This document shows, one piece after another, positions 17,524 to 26,535 of a DNA stretch of 53,734 nucleotides. The DNA lies in contig JAVHLK010000030.1 of assembly GCA_031082285.1 (NCBI GenBank), forward strand, positions 1 to 53,734. The letters are read 5' to 3'. Below the pieces are notes generated by a model. It was not told the DNA's origin and did no database searches. It saw only the letters and a list, made by a program, of their open reading frames with translations. This stretch comes from Desulfomonilaceae bacterium (GTDB lineage: Bacteria > Desulfobacterota > Desulfomonilia > Desulfomonilales > Desulfomonilaceae). The translations under genes were made by a program, and so were the position numbers. Position 1 is the first letter of the stretch. Each line of letters begins with the position of its first letter.

Positions 17524-17551
17524 TTGATATTACGAGCTATTATGAGATAAT
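17524..17551 (+). promoter_or_regulatory. Sigma-70-type promoter for the DUF362 gene
   Basis: TTGATA and GATAAT are separated by 16 bases, each five of six to consensus. The stretch is unusually AT-rich for the window. Transcription would start near 17558, about 190 bases before the ATG. Confidence 0.45.
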
Positions 17552-17750
17552 TGAACCGAGACCGCCTTCTCTCAGAAGCCGGCATAATATGCGGAAGCCT
17601 GCGTGCACCGAAAAGCGAAAACCGGACACGGAGGATCGAATACCGAGAGACGGGCTTCTACCGAAATACTTAATCCGTCCTGCACGTCCGGCCCCGGAGA
17701 CGTGCGGTAACGAGAATTGCTGAGACCAAACGGGAGAAAGGAGACAGGCA

Positions 17751-18743
17751 ATGACCACCTTGGTTCGGAGGGATTTTCTGAAATTTGCGGGAGCAGCGGG
17801 AGTCGGTCTGGCCATCATGGACCCCTTCCAGTTGCAGGCGGCCGCGGGGAAGAGCAGAGTATCGCTCGTCAAGACCGAAGATCGCGGAGAGGGAGTAAAA
17901 GCTTCCCTGAAAACTCTTGCCGTCAATCCGGTCAAGAATAAGGACGTCCTCGTCAAGCCGAATTTCAATACCGCGGATCGGTACCCCGGCTCAACGCACA
18001 ACGATACGCTGGTCGCGCTGGTGAAAGAGCTGTGGGCGATGGGGGCCAAGTCCATAAGTCTCGGTGAGAGGAGTTATCCGCCTACTCGTCATGTTATGGA
18101 CGAGATGGGAATTGTGCCGCTCATGGAACAACTCAACGTGAAGGTCATCGACTTCGATACCTTACCGCAAGAGGACTGGGTGCTCATGAAGGCCGAGGGG
18201 AGTCACTGGGAAAGGGGTTTTCGAATCGCTCGACCGATTCTGGAATCGGAGTGTCTTGTTTCCACTTGCTGCCTCAAAACGCATCAGTACGGCGGGGTAT
18301 TCACCATTTCGTTGAAGCTGCACGTGGGCTGCGTCCCTACGACTCGTCATGGATTCCACTACATGAAGGAGCTCCATTCGTCGCCCCATCAGCGAAAGAT
18401 GATCGCGGAAATCAACGAACCGTTCAAGCCGGCGCTCGTCGTACTCGATGCCGTGGAGGCCTTCGTGGACGGCGGCCCCATGGTTGGTAAACGGGCCAAG
18501 GCCGGCGTCTTTCTCGCCTCAACCGACCGGATCGCCACGGACGCGGTTGGCGTGGCAATCCTTCAATTACTGGGCAGCAATCAGTCCATTATGAAGCCGA
18601 AGATATTCGACCAAGAACAGATTGCACGGGCCGTGGAGCTGGGTTTGGGTGTCGATTCTCCGTCCGGGATCGAGCTGACGGCCGACGACGATGAGAGCCG
18701 CCTGTACGGCAAACGGATCATGGACATCCTGAACCAGGGATAG
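17751..18743 (+). CDS. DUF362-domain protein with Tat-like signal
   Basis: A 330-residue protein whose N-terminus (VRRDFLKFAGAAGVGLA) looks like a twin-arginine export signal, followed by a DUF362 domain. Recognisable parts are DVLVKPNFNTADRYPGSTH, LVSTCCLKTHQYGG and the Asp/Gly-rich VVLDAVEAFVDGGPMVG. DUF362 proteins are iron-sulfur-associated proteins of unknown activity, frequent in anaerobes. Here only a CC pair (CLVSTCCLKTH) and an isolated Cys are seen and no ferredoxin motif is present. AAGGAG precedes the ATG. Function is not established. Confidence 0.85.
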   Translation: MTTLVRRDFLKFAGAAGVGLAIMDPFQLQAAAGKSRVSLVKTEDRGEGVKASLKTLAVNPVKNKDVLVKPNFNTADRYPGSTHNDTLVALVKELWAMGAKSISLGERSYPPTRHVMDEMGIVPLMEQLNVKVIDFDTLPQEDWVLMKAEGSHWERGFRIARPILESECLVSTCCLKTHQYGGVFTISLKLHVGCVPTTRHGFHYMKELHSSPHQRKMIAEINEPFKPALVVLDAVEAFVDGGPMVGKRAKAGVFLASTDRIATDAVGVAILQLLGSNQSIMKPKIFDQEQIARAVELGLGVDSPSGIELTADDDESRLYGKRIMDILNQG

Positions 18744-18797
18744 CCGTCGCGGGGGAAAGCAAATGCTTACGAGCACATGACGCGGTGTAGGGATGAG

Positions 18798-18826
18798 TTG
18801 TGGACATCCCGCGGCTGTGCTAGATT
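18798..18826 (+). promoter_or_regulatory. Extended -10 promoter giving a near-leaderless mRNA
   Basis: TTGTGG, a 17-base spacer and TAGATT, with TGC directly before the -10 box (extended -10). The expected start, about seven bases downstream, coincides with the ATG at 18834. The mRNA would be leaderless or nearly so, which fits the lack of a ribosome binding site there. Confidence 0.55.
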
Positions 18827-18833
18827 ACCGCCC

Positions 18834-21773
18834 ATGCTGCCGGGAGAAACGAGGGAGTGCGTCCACGGACGCGTGGTCCGTATTGCGGCGGAGCCCACGA
18901 AGGCCCCACGGGGAGGATATCTCTTTCGAGGGTTGGAGATCGCGGAGGAGAAGGACAAGCACCGGACATTCATCATGGTTCCGGAATTCGCCGGTCCGGC
19001 TCTCTACGAGTTTCCCCTGTTGTGTCGACATGCCGCGACGATCTGCGGGCACTTTCTCGACCTGAACAATGCGCTTGACGACGGGACGTTGATCTATACG
19101 GCCACGCCGGAGAGCGAACTTCTCCTGGAACCACACCGCCCGGTGAGCGTGACCGATGCCGTTGAAGCCGGGGAATGCCTCCGATCGGTCGATGTGCGAT
19201 TCCGTACCGGTACCGGTGAACCCTTTTGGCAAGCAAAGGGTCGCTTGATCCACGAACTCTTCGATCGCCTCGTGCACCACGGATGCGGCGATGACGTTCG
19301 GTTCGACGAAGCGTACCAGACGGCCCTCCCCTCACTCAAAGAGATTCTCCCCGGCTCCGCGGTATCAGTCGACGACCGTGACTTGGAACGTGAAGCCGAA
19401 GGTCATTTCCGCAATCTTGCCGAATGGTTGTCCGACAACGGGAAGTGCTTCGCCGGCGCGGATGTCGAGATCGATCGCATTTCTTCTCGATGGGGGCTCA
19501 AGGGACGCGCCGACGCGATCTTTCGACGACGTGACGAATCCTTGATTCTGGAACTGAAGTCGGGCCGAGTTCCCGTGGATGCCCATCGCCGGCAATTGTA
19601 CGCGTACGGCCTCTTGTTCTCGGAAGCCGGCGAACACATTGCCGACGGCCGGGTCATGTACTCCGCCAATGGCCGAGTCGATTCGTGTGCAGGAATGCCG
19701 GCCGGCGATCTCAAGGCCCGAATTCTCAGCGGCCGCAACAGAGTGGTCGCTCTCAAGCACTCATACACGTCGGACGAGGATTTCTACCAGAGATTTGGCG
19801 GGCTGCCCCCTTGTTCAAGGCAAGGCACGTGTTTCAACAGAAAAAACTGTCATCGGCTCTTCGGTGGACCGGCCGGCTCCCCGCCGGCTCCGGGTGGGGA
19901 GGAGCGGGAGTATTACGACCGATGGATCAGGCTCGTCTCGACGGATATATGGGCCTCAGAAGGTGAATTTTCACGGGTGCTGGACTGCTCGACGTTGCAG
20001 AGCCGAATCGACGCGGGTCGTACCATCTCTTTGGCCGAGCTGACGATGGATATGGATTCCCATACCGAGCGTTCCTGCGGCCTCGCGTTCGCCGTGGGCA
20101 TTTTGGCCGATCCCCAAGGGGCTTCCGATGTTGCCCCGGGCGAAGAGCTGATTGTCCATCAGGGGGATCCATGCGCACCGGAAGCGTTTCGAGCCTGGGT
20201 TACGCGGATCCATGAAGACCGTATATTCGTGAGATTCAGGGTTCCCGTCCCCATGTCGGAGAGAGAGGAATCCAGTGACCGTGAAATACCGGAACCTCGA
20301 GACGGGTGGTTCCTCGATCGGCTTCCATTTTCCCGACCTCGCGAGGCGGCACGGCAGTCGTTGTTCGAATTCCTCACCAGGGCGCACAAGTCCGTCGTAA
20401 GTCTCGTGGTCCGGGGAGCACCGGAAGATACCCTGAGCCGATCGTGTCCGCGCGGGAACACGAGCGATAAAGCCCACACCAACGGCTCATCGGATCTCGA
20501 CGATTTGTGTTTCTCCGAAGGGTTGATCGCGGAGTTGAACGAGGACCAGGAGTCGGCCGTCAGGGCGGCTCTGGCGAGCGAAACCTTTCACCTGATTCAT
20601 GGTCCGCCGGGTACCGGCAAGACCCGCGTGCTTGCCAGGCTCATAAGGTTGTGCCTGGATCGCGGGGAACGAGTCCTGGTGGCATGCCCCACGAACGTGG
20701 CACTGGACGGGCTGCTCTTGTCCGTAATGGACCTGGGAGTGCGGGAATTCCTTCGAGTCGGGCGTCGATCGACGGTGTCGAGGGCCTTCCTCGATGCCCT
20801 GGAACGTATCGGGTCGCCCCCTACCCTACTCCGGGACCTGGCCGCGGTTGACATGGGCATCTCGGAGTTTCGCAGGCGGGTCACGGGTACCCGATTGGTC
20901 GGTGCCACCGCGTACCAATGCGCCACACATCCGTTCTTTCTCAGGCAGAAGTTCGACCGGGTAATCGTGGATGAGGCCGGTCAACTGGACGAACCGGCAA
21001 CACTTGCTCCACTGACCTGTGCCCCGCGGTTCGTCCTCGGCGGAGACCACTTGCAGCTGCCTCCCATCGTGCAGACCCGCGGTCCGGCACCAGAGCCGGG
21101 CGATGGCCCCGGACTGGAGCAGTCCCTTTTCGAACGACTCCTTTCCACGGTGCCTGACGAGGGGATTTCGCGGTTGAAGATGCAGTACCGCATGAACCGT
21201 GAGGTCCAGGACATTCCCTCTCGCCTGTTCTATGACGGTGCTCTGTACCCCTCGCCGGACGCCGGGAATCGTCGGCTGTGCATCGAGCCGGGAGTCTCCT
21301 CCGATCCGGAGGTCAACGAAATCGTGGATCCCCGGTCTCCCGTGGTGTTCGTGGACGTTGAGGGCCCCAACGGCGGACAGGCAAGACCGGAAGAAGCCGA
21401 GGTCGCGGGGAGAATCATCGAAAGCCTTGTGGCGGGCGGCGTGCCTGCGGACGAGGTTGGAGTCATCACCCCGTACCGGGCCCAACAGGCACTGATTCGC
21501 AGACGCCTTTCGCAGGGAAACGGGCTTCCGTGCCTCTCCGTGGATACCGTAGATCGCTTTCAAGGCGGCGAGCGCGAGGTCATCATCCTGTCCCTGTCAC
21601 GGTCCGACGGCGTCACGTCCTTTCTGGCGGACAGGAAACGGTTGAATGTGTCGTTGAGCAGGGCACGGTCGAAGCTCATCCTCCTGGGTCACGGACCCGT
21701 GCTTGAGGGGCATCGGCTCTTCGCCGCGGTACTGGAGGGAGTGAAGCGAGTACGGATGTGTCCGAAATGCTGA
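18834..21773 (+). CDS. Dna2-like nuclease-helicase
   Basis: A 979-residue two-enzyme protein. The N-terminal third is a PD-(D/E)XK nuclease: AKGRLIHELFDRL, LKGRADAIFRR, LILELKSGRV, then HRRQLYAYGLLF, followed by Cys residues (CSRQGTCFNRKNC) that could hold an iron-sulfur cluster as in Dna2/AddB/Cas4. The C-terminal part is a superfamily 1B helicase: Walker A HGPPGTGKTR, VIVDEAGQLDEP, GGDHLQLPP, LKMQYRMN, TVDRFQGGEREVII and NVSLSRARSKLILLG. It should process flaps or broken ends. An upstream in-frame ATG (18777) lies ahead of a promoter, so 18834 is preferred. polA follows after 59 bases, suggesting linked repair roles. Confidence 0.88.
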   Translation: MLPGETRECVHGRVVRIAAEPTKAPRGGYLFRGLEIAEEKDKHRTFIMVPEFAGPALYEFPLLCRHAATICGHFLDLNNALDDGTLIYTATPESELLLEPHRPVSVTDAVEAGECLRSVDVRFRTGTGEPFWQAKGRLIHELFDRLVHHGCGDDVRFDEAYQTALPSLKEILPGSAVSVDDRDLEREAEGHFRNLAEWLSDNGKCFAGADVEIDRISSRWGLKGRADAIFRRRDESLILELKSGRVPVDAHRRQLYAYGLLFSEAGEHIADGRVMYSANGRVDSCAGMPAGDLKARILSGRNRVVALKHSYTSDEDFYQRFGGLPPCSRQGTCFNRKNCHRLFGGPAGSPPAPGGEEREYYDRWIRLVSTDIWASEGEFSRVLDCSTLQSRIDAGRTISLAELTMDMDSHTERSCGLAFAVGILADPQGASDVAPGEELIVHQGDPCAPEAFRAWVTRIHEDRIFVRFRVPVPMSEREESSDREIPEPRDGWFLDRLPFSRPREAARQSLFEFLTRAHKSVVSLVVRGAPEDTLSRSCPRGNTSDKAHTNGSSDLDDLCFSEGLIAELNEDQESAVRAALASETFHLIHGPPGTGKTRVLARLIRLCLDRGERVLVACPTNVALDGLLLSVMDLGVREFLRVGRRSTVSRAFLDALERIGSPPTLLRDLAAVDMGISEFRRRVTGTRLVGATAYQCATHPFFLRQKFDRVIVDEAGQLDEPATLAPLTCAPRFVLGGDHLQLPPIVQTRGPAPEPGDGPGLEQSLFERLLSTVPDEGISRLKMQYRMNREVQDIPSRLFYDGALYPSPDAGNRRLCIEPGVSSDPEVNEIVDPRSPVVFVDVEGPNGGQARPEEAEVAGRIIESLVAGGVPADEVGVITPYRAQQALIRRRLSQGNGLPCLSVDTVDRFQGGEREVIILSLSRSDGVTSFLADRKRLNVSLSRARSKLILLGHGPVLEGHRLFAAVLEGVKRVRMCPKC

Positions 21774-21832
21774 GGACTCCGTAGCCCCGCCGGTGCATTA
21801 ACGGCCCATATCCGGAAACGAATGAGGCACCT

Positions 21833-24499
21833 ATGGCCACGAGTAAAAACGAGATCTATCTCATTGACGGCAGCGCTTACATCTACCGGGCGTACCATGC
21901 CACGGGAGGGCTTTCGAACTCCCAAGGATTCCCCACGGGCGCGGTGTTCGGATTCACCAACATGATCGTCAAGACATTGAGGGACAAATCGCCGAGCAGG
22001 ATCGCCGTGGTGTTCGACGCGAAGGGCCCGACCTTCAGGCACGAGAAGTACACGGAATACAAGGCGAATAGGCCGGAGATGCCCGACGATCTGAGACTCC
22101 AGATCCCCAAGATTCACGAAGTGGTGGATGCATACCGATTGCCCTCGCTGTCGGTGGAAGGATTCGAAGCCGACGACATCATCGCGACGCTCACCCGACA
22201 GGCTCTCGAAAAGGGATGGAAGGTCGTCATCGTGTCCGCGGACAAAGATCTCATGCAACTCGTTGGTGATGACGTCCTCATGTGGGACCCCCAGCGCGAC
22301 ACGGTCTACGATTCCGCAGGGGTGGAACGCAAGTTCGGGGTACCTCCTTCAGGGGTCAGGGATCTGTTGGCCCTCATGGGAGACAGTTCCGACAACGTAC
22401 CCGGAGTACCCGGGGTGGGCCAAAAGACCGCGGCCAAACTTCTCCGTGAGTTCGGGTCTCTCGAACAACTCCTCGCTCGGCTCGACGACGTCGGTCAGAA
22501 GGCGGTACGGGAAAAGATACGGAACCATGAGGACAAGGCCGTCCTGAGCCGTGATCTGGTCGGCCTCAATCCTGAAGTTCCGCTCCAACTGAGCGTTGAA
22601 GACCTTACTCAGGACCAGCAGGACGTGGAAAGACTGCGAAGCATCTTCAGAGAACTCGAGTTCAAACGGTTGTTGGACGAGCTCCCTCCTGAACAGGGTC
22701 TTGATTACTCGGGGTACGAGACAATCGTGCGAATGGAGGATCTCGACCGGTGGGTCACGAACATGTCCGAAATCGGCCGGTTTGCCGTGGACCTGGAGAC
22801 CACCTCACAGGAGCCGGTACGCGCGGATCTCGTCGGGGTGTCCCTGTGCGCGGAAGGGGGCAAGGCGTGCTACGTACCCGTCGCTCACACCGAAGGCACG
22901 CAACTTCCGAAAGCCGATGTGCTCACAGCGCTCAAACCGATCCTGGAAGACGAACATCTCGAGAAGGTGGGGCAGAACATCAAGTACGATATGATCGTTC
23001 TCATGAAGGAGGGGGTTCAGATCCGGGGCATCGCCTGCGATACCATGCTCGCGTCGTACCTGCTCGATCCGGGCCGCCGCGGTCATTCGCTGGACGACCT
23101 GGCCCAACTGTTCCTCCATCATGCCATGATCCCGATCAAAGACCTGATCGGAACGGGCAAGAACCAAACGCTCTTTTCCGAAGTGGACATTCCGAGGGCC
23201 GCAACCTATGCCTGTGAAGATGCGGACGCGACCTTGAGGGTGGCCGAGATCCTCTGCCCGAGAGTCGAGACCGAGGGCTTGGGCGATCTGTTCAGGAACA
23301 TTGAGTTGCCTCTGATTCCAGTCTTGGCCGACATGGAGTTGACCGGCGTGCGGGTGGACACCGAGTACCTGCAGTTCCTGTCTCTGGAATTCGGAGAGAT
23401 GCTCGACCGGTCCGAGCAGGAGATCTACGACCTTGCAGGCGAATCCTTCAACATCAACTCACCCAAGCAACTCGGGGTGATTCTTTTTGACAGGATTGGA
23501 CTGAAACCCCTGAAAAAGACGAAGACCGGTCGGTCAACATCACTGGATGTCCTGGAACAGTTGGCTCTTCAACACGAGTTGCCGAAAAAGATTCTGGAAT
23601 ACCGGTCCATCTTCAAACTCAAGTCAACCTACGTGGACGCACTCTTCAGCCTCGTCAACCCCAAGACCGGCCGAATACACACTTCGTACAATCAGGCGGT
23701 TGCAGCCACCGGCCGCTTGTCGTCATCAGACCCCAATCTGCAAAACATCCCGGTCCGATCCACTGAAGGACGGAAAATCCGCCGAGCCTTCATACCCGCG
23801 GACGATCACGTGTTTGTCGCGGCCGACTATTCGCAGATCGAACTCCGGGTTATGGCCCATCTGTCGAACGATCGGCGATTGAAGGACGCGTTTTCCGGAG
23901 GAGAGGACATCCATGCCATAACCGCGGCCAGTGTTTTTCAGGTTCCGCCCGCGCACGTGACCCCCGAGATGCGGCGCAAGGCAAAGGCCATCAACTTTGG
24001 AATCATGTACGGCATGGGCCCGTACAGGTTGGCTGAACAGCTTGGAGTGGGCTTGGGCATGGCCCGCAAGTATCTCGAAGACTACTACGCAACCTATGCC
24101 GGGGTCAGACGGTACATGGAAGAGGTGCCCGAAAAGGCCGCGAAGGCCGGCTTCGTCTCCACGCTCCTTGGAAGGAAGCGTTTTCTCCCGGAACTCAACA
24201 GTACCAACAAGATCGCGCAGCAAGGGGCTCGACGGGTGGCCATCAACACGACGATCCAGGGGACCGCGGCGGACCTCATCAAACTCGCAATGATAAAAGT
24301 GAGCGACTCTTTGGCACGAAGCGGACTGCCGGCCCGGATGATACTCCAGGTGCACGACGAGCTGATTCTCGAGGCTCGGAAAGACGCGGCTGAAGAAACC
24401 GCGGCACTTCTCAAACGAGAGATGGAGCGCGCATATGAACTCAGCGTGCCGCTCGTCGTCGACGCGGCCATTGGGAACAACTGGGATGAGGCACACTGA
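21833..24499 (+). CDS. polA: DNA polymerase I
   Basis: An 888-residue polymerase with all three activities. The 5' nuclease domain is at 1-290 (LIDGSAYIYRAYHA, FEADDIIATLTRQA, LMGDSSDNVPGVPGVG). The proofreading 3'-5' exonuclease is at about 305-480 and looks intact (AVDLETTSQEP, NIKYDMIVL, YACEDADATLR). The family A polymerase follows, with ATGRLSSSDPNLQNIPVR, VAADYSQIELRVMAHLS, RRKAKAINFGIMYGMG and the C-terminal LQVHDELILEA. It fills gaps and removes RNA primers. GAGG precedes the ATG. Its stop overlaps the cinA start by one base, so the two are translationally coupled. Confidence 0.97.
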   Translation: MATSKNEIYLIDGSAYIYRAYHATGGLSNSQGFPTGAVFGFTNMIVKTLRDKSPSRIAVVFDAKGPTFRHEKYTEYKANRPEMPDDLRLQIPKIHEVVDAYRLPSLSVEGFEADDIIATLTRQALEKGWKVVIVSADKDLMQLVGDDVLMWDPQRDTVYDSAGVERKFGVPPSGVRDLLALMGDSSDNVPGVPGVGQKTAAKLLREFGSLEQLLARLDDVGQKAVREKIRNHEDKAVLSRDLVGLNPEVPLQLSVEDLTQDQQDVERLRSIFRELEFKRLLDELPPEQGLDYSGYETIVRMEDLDRWVTNMSEIGRFAVDLETTSQEPVRADLVGVSLCAEGGKACYVPVAHTEGTQLPKADVLTALKPILEDEHLEKVGQNIKYDMIVLMKEGVQIRGIACDTMLASYLLDPGRRGHSLDDLAQLFLHHAMIPIKDLIGTGKNQTLFSEVDIPRAATYACEDADATLRVAEILCPRVETEGLGDLFRNIELPLIPVLADMELTGVRVDTEYLQFLSLEFGEMLDRSEQEIYDLAGESFNINSPKQLGVILFDRIGLKPLKKTKTGRSTSLDVLEQLALQHELPKKILEYRSIFKLKSTYVDALFSLVNPKTGRIHTSYNQAVAATGRLSSSDPNLQNIPVRSTEGRKIRRAFIPADDHVFVAADYSQIELRVMAHLSNDRRLKDAFSGGEDIHAITAASVFQVPPAHVTPEMRRKAKAINFGIMYGMGPYRLAEQLGVGLGMARKYLEDYYATYAGVRRYMEEVPEKAAKAGFVSTLLGRKRFLPELNSTNKIAQQGARRVAINTTIQGTAADLIKLAMIKVSDSLARSGLPARMILQVHDELILEARKDAAEETAALLKREMERAYELSVPLVVDAAIGNNWDEAH

Positions 24500-25776
24500 T
24501 GGAATCACCAATCGAGGCGTGGATACTGACCATCGGGAATGAAATCGTCAACGGCGTCATTACCGACACCAACAGGGAGACCATTTCGCGGGAGCTTCGC
24601 TCCGTGGGCATCGGAACCAAGGGCATGTCCTCGGTGGGCGACGACGCCGCGCTCATTGCCGATGCGCTGGGGAGCGCGATGGGCAGAGCCCCGGTGACCA
24701 TTGTGTCGGGAGGATTGGGACCTACGGAGGACGACAAGACCTCTGCTTCGGTCGCGGCATTTCTGGGCGTTCCCCTGGAGTCGAACGGGGAACAGCTCGC
24801 CCGAATTGAAGCACGCTTCAAGCAGTGGGGACGTCCCATGTCGCCCAGCAACGCGAAGCAGGCGCTCTTCCCACAGGGCGCGGTCCCTCTTCCCAATGAT
24901 TACGGCACCGCGCCGGGCTTCATGATCGAAAAAGATGAGAGGATCGCGTTGTTCTTCCCCGGCGTGCCGAGAGAACTGATCAAGATGATTCGGGAACAAG
25001 GCATCCCCGCCATCCTGAAGCGGTTCGGCGGGCCCCGGAGGGTCTTCCGCACCCGCACGCTCAAAGTCTACGGACTCTCGGAATCCAAGTTGGGAGAAAT
25101 CCTCTCGGATGTCTCGGGAGACGAGGAGAACTATCATCTCGCATTCTTGCCAAGGTTTCCCATCATCCGCCTGCGGATCGACGTGGTGGCCGACACCGAA
25201 GAAGAGGCGCTTCGGTTGCTGGACGCGAAGCAGGCCGCGCTCAACGAACGGATCCCCGAGAACATTCTGTCCGCGGACGGCAGGTCAATGGAGGCCGTGG
25301 TCCTGGAATTGCTCGCGGACAGAGGGCTGACGCTTGCATTGGGGGAGTCGATAACCGGCGGCATGATAGGACAAATGATCACCGGCGTGCCGGGGTCGTC
25401 CCGAACGTTCATGGGGTCCGTGGTCGCCTATTCGAACGATGTGAAGATGAAGATACTTGGGGTCCGTGAGCAAACCCTCATCGATCACGGAGCCGTGTCG
25501 CATGCCTGCGCTCGGGAAATGGCCGTTGGTGCCAGCGAGGTTGCCGATGCCCACATTGGGCTTTCCGTAACGGGAATCGCCGGCCCCGGAGGGGGAACCC
25601 CCACGAAGCCCGTGGGGACCTTTTATCTGGGCCTTGCCGCTCCGGACACGGTGCTCACCCGCGGGTTCTTCCTGCCCGGTCACCGTGAATGGGTGAGGAC
25701 CCTCGCGGCAATGCAGGCCCTCGACCTGCTCCGGCGACACATGCTCGGGTACCGTATCCATGGGAAGGAAGAGTAG
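24499..25776 (+). CDS. cinA: CinA family protein (NMN amidohydrolase/ADP-ribose pyrophosphatase)
   Basis: A 425-residue CinA with the two usual parts: an N-terminal MoCF-like COG1058 domain (AWILTIGNEIVNGVITDTN, TIVSGGLGPTEDDKT, FFPGVPRELIKMI) and a C-terminal PncC amidase (LALGESITGGMIGQMITG, FMGSVVAYSNDVKM, LSVTGIAGPGGGTPTKPVG). The family recycles NMN and ADP-ribose in the pyridine nucleotide cycle; NMN is a by-product of NAD-dependent DNA ligase, which may explain linkage to polA. The start ATG overlaps the polA stop (TGATG). Confidence 0.93.
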   Translation: MESPIEAWILTIGNEIVNGVITDTNRETISRELRSVGIGTKGMSSVGDDAALIADALGSAMGRAPVTIVSGGLGPTEDDKTSASVAAFLGVPLESNGEQLARIEARFKQWGRPMSPSNAKQALFPQGAVPLPNDYGTAPGFMIEKDERIALFFPGVPRELIKMIREQGIPAILKRFGGPRRVFRTRTLKVYGLSESKLGEILSDVSGDEENYHLAFLPRFPIIRLRIDVVADTEEEALRLLDAKQAALNERIPENILSADGRSMEAVVLELLADRGLTLALGESITGGMIGQMITGVPGSSRTFMGSVVAYSNDVKMKILGVREQTLIDHGAVSHACAREMAVGASEVADAHIGLSVTGIAGPGGGTPTKPVGTFYLGLAAPDTVLTRGFFLPGHREWVRTLAAMQALDLLRRHMLGYRIHGKEE

Positions 25777-25834
25777 GGCTGGAAGAAAGTGTCTCAAGAC
25801 CCGGATACCCGTCCAAATCGTGGCACGCCGCGAC

Positions 25835-25859
25835 GTAGGGGCGGGGTTAACCCCCGCCC
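25835..25859. repeat. REP palindrome, left copy 1
   Basis: GTAGGGGCGGGG, TTAA, CCCCCGCCC. It is identical over 25 bases to the copy at 25882-25906, 22 bases further right, so the two form a tandem direct pair upstream of the RAYT gene. Confidence 0.85.
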
Positions 25860-25881
25860 GCAAGGAACAACGATGCGATCG

Positions 25882-25906
25882 GTAGGGGCGGGGTTAACCC
25901 CCGCCC
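25882..25906. repeat. REP palindrome, left copy 2
   Basis: An exact repeat of 25835-25859. It ends 12 bases before the RAYT start codon, so a hairpin here could affect translation of the transposase as well as being its DNA target. Confidence 0.85.
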
Positions 25907-25918
25907 GGTTGCGACAAT

Positions 25919-26407
25919 ATGAAACGTATTACAAACCTGCCGAAACGAAAAACAATACGATTACCCGGGGATGCCTACCGTCAGAACGACGTGTTCTCTG
26001 TCACCATTGCGGCATCGCACAGGCACCCATGGTTCCACATCTATGTTGAGCTTGCAGATGTGGCCGTCCAACTCCTGGCTGACCTGGCTTCGGAACGTAA
26101 GACATCTCTCTACGCGTGGTGCATCATGCCGGACCATGTTCACCTGCTGCTGCAGGACGAAGAAATCGTAGAGTTTCTTCGTCTGTTCAAAGGGAGAATG
26201 ACGCCAAAGAGTCGAAGACTGGATCCAACACGGACATTGTGGCAGCGCAGCTTCTACGATCATGCCTTGCGAAAGGATGAATCCCTGGAGACGGTTGCGG
26301 TTTACATCTGGCAGAACCCGGTACGCTTGGGAATCGTGGACCATGCTTTTGTTTATCCATGGTCGGGTTCGCTGGTTTGGCCAAATTGGAGACAGTTCTT
26401 CCTGTAA
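25919..26407 (+). CDS. REP-associated tyrosine transposase (RAYT, Y1/IS200-like)
   Basis: A 162-residue single-strand DNA nuclease of the Y1 transposase superfamily. The metal-binding HUH motif is HVH at residues 73-75 (WCIMPDHVHLLL), and the probable catalytic Tyr113 lies in LWQRSFYDHAL. The C-terminus (YIWQNPVRLGIV, YPWSGS) is typical of RAYTs, which cut and mobilise REP palindromes. The protein is complete and not obviously decayed. No strong ribosome binding site precedes the ATG, as often for transposases. The flanking palindromes are the likely substrate; that link is inference from family knowledge plus position. Confidence 0.9.
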   Translation: MKRITNLPKRKTIRLPGDAYRQNDVFSVTIAASHRHPWFHIYVELADVAVQLLADLASERKTSLYAWCIMPDHVHLLLQDEEIVEFLRLFKGRMTPKSRRLDPTRTLWQRSFYDHALRKDESLETVAVYIWQNPVRLGIVDHAFVYPWSGSLVWPNWRQFFL

Positions 26408-26433
26408 CGGTAGGCGTGGGTGAACCGAAAAAA

Positions 26434-26457
26434 GGCGGGGGTAAACCCCGCCCCTAC
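26434..26457. repeat. REP palindrome, right copy
   Basis: GGCGGGGGTAAACCCCGCC followed by CCTAC. It is a variant of the left copies in opposite orientation, with the same trailing block as the copy at the start of the window. Confidence 0.8.
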
Positions 26458-26535
26458 GTGGCACGATTCGGGCGGATCTTTGGGTTTTGACACAGTTTCG
26501 GAAAGCCTTCCCCACAAAGAGACCGGGCGGAAGGC

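Larger units (their letters stand above)
25788..26505. mobile_element. RAYT unit flanked by inverted REP elements
   Basis: The transposase gene is bracketed by inverted copies of one element. On the right, palindrome 26434-26457 is followed by a tail containing GTGGCACGATTCGGGCGG and GTTTTGACACAG. On the left, the same tail appears reversed (GTGTCTCAAGACC and AAATCGTGGCACG), then two palindromes at 25835-25859 and 25882-25906. The outer limits are set where similarity ends. The copy at 1-90 shows the repeat also exists without the gene. This is the layout expected of a REP/RAYT system rather than a classical IS. Confidence 0.8.
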
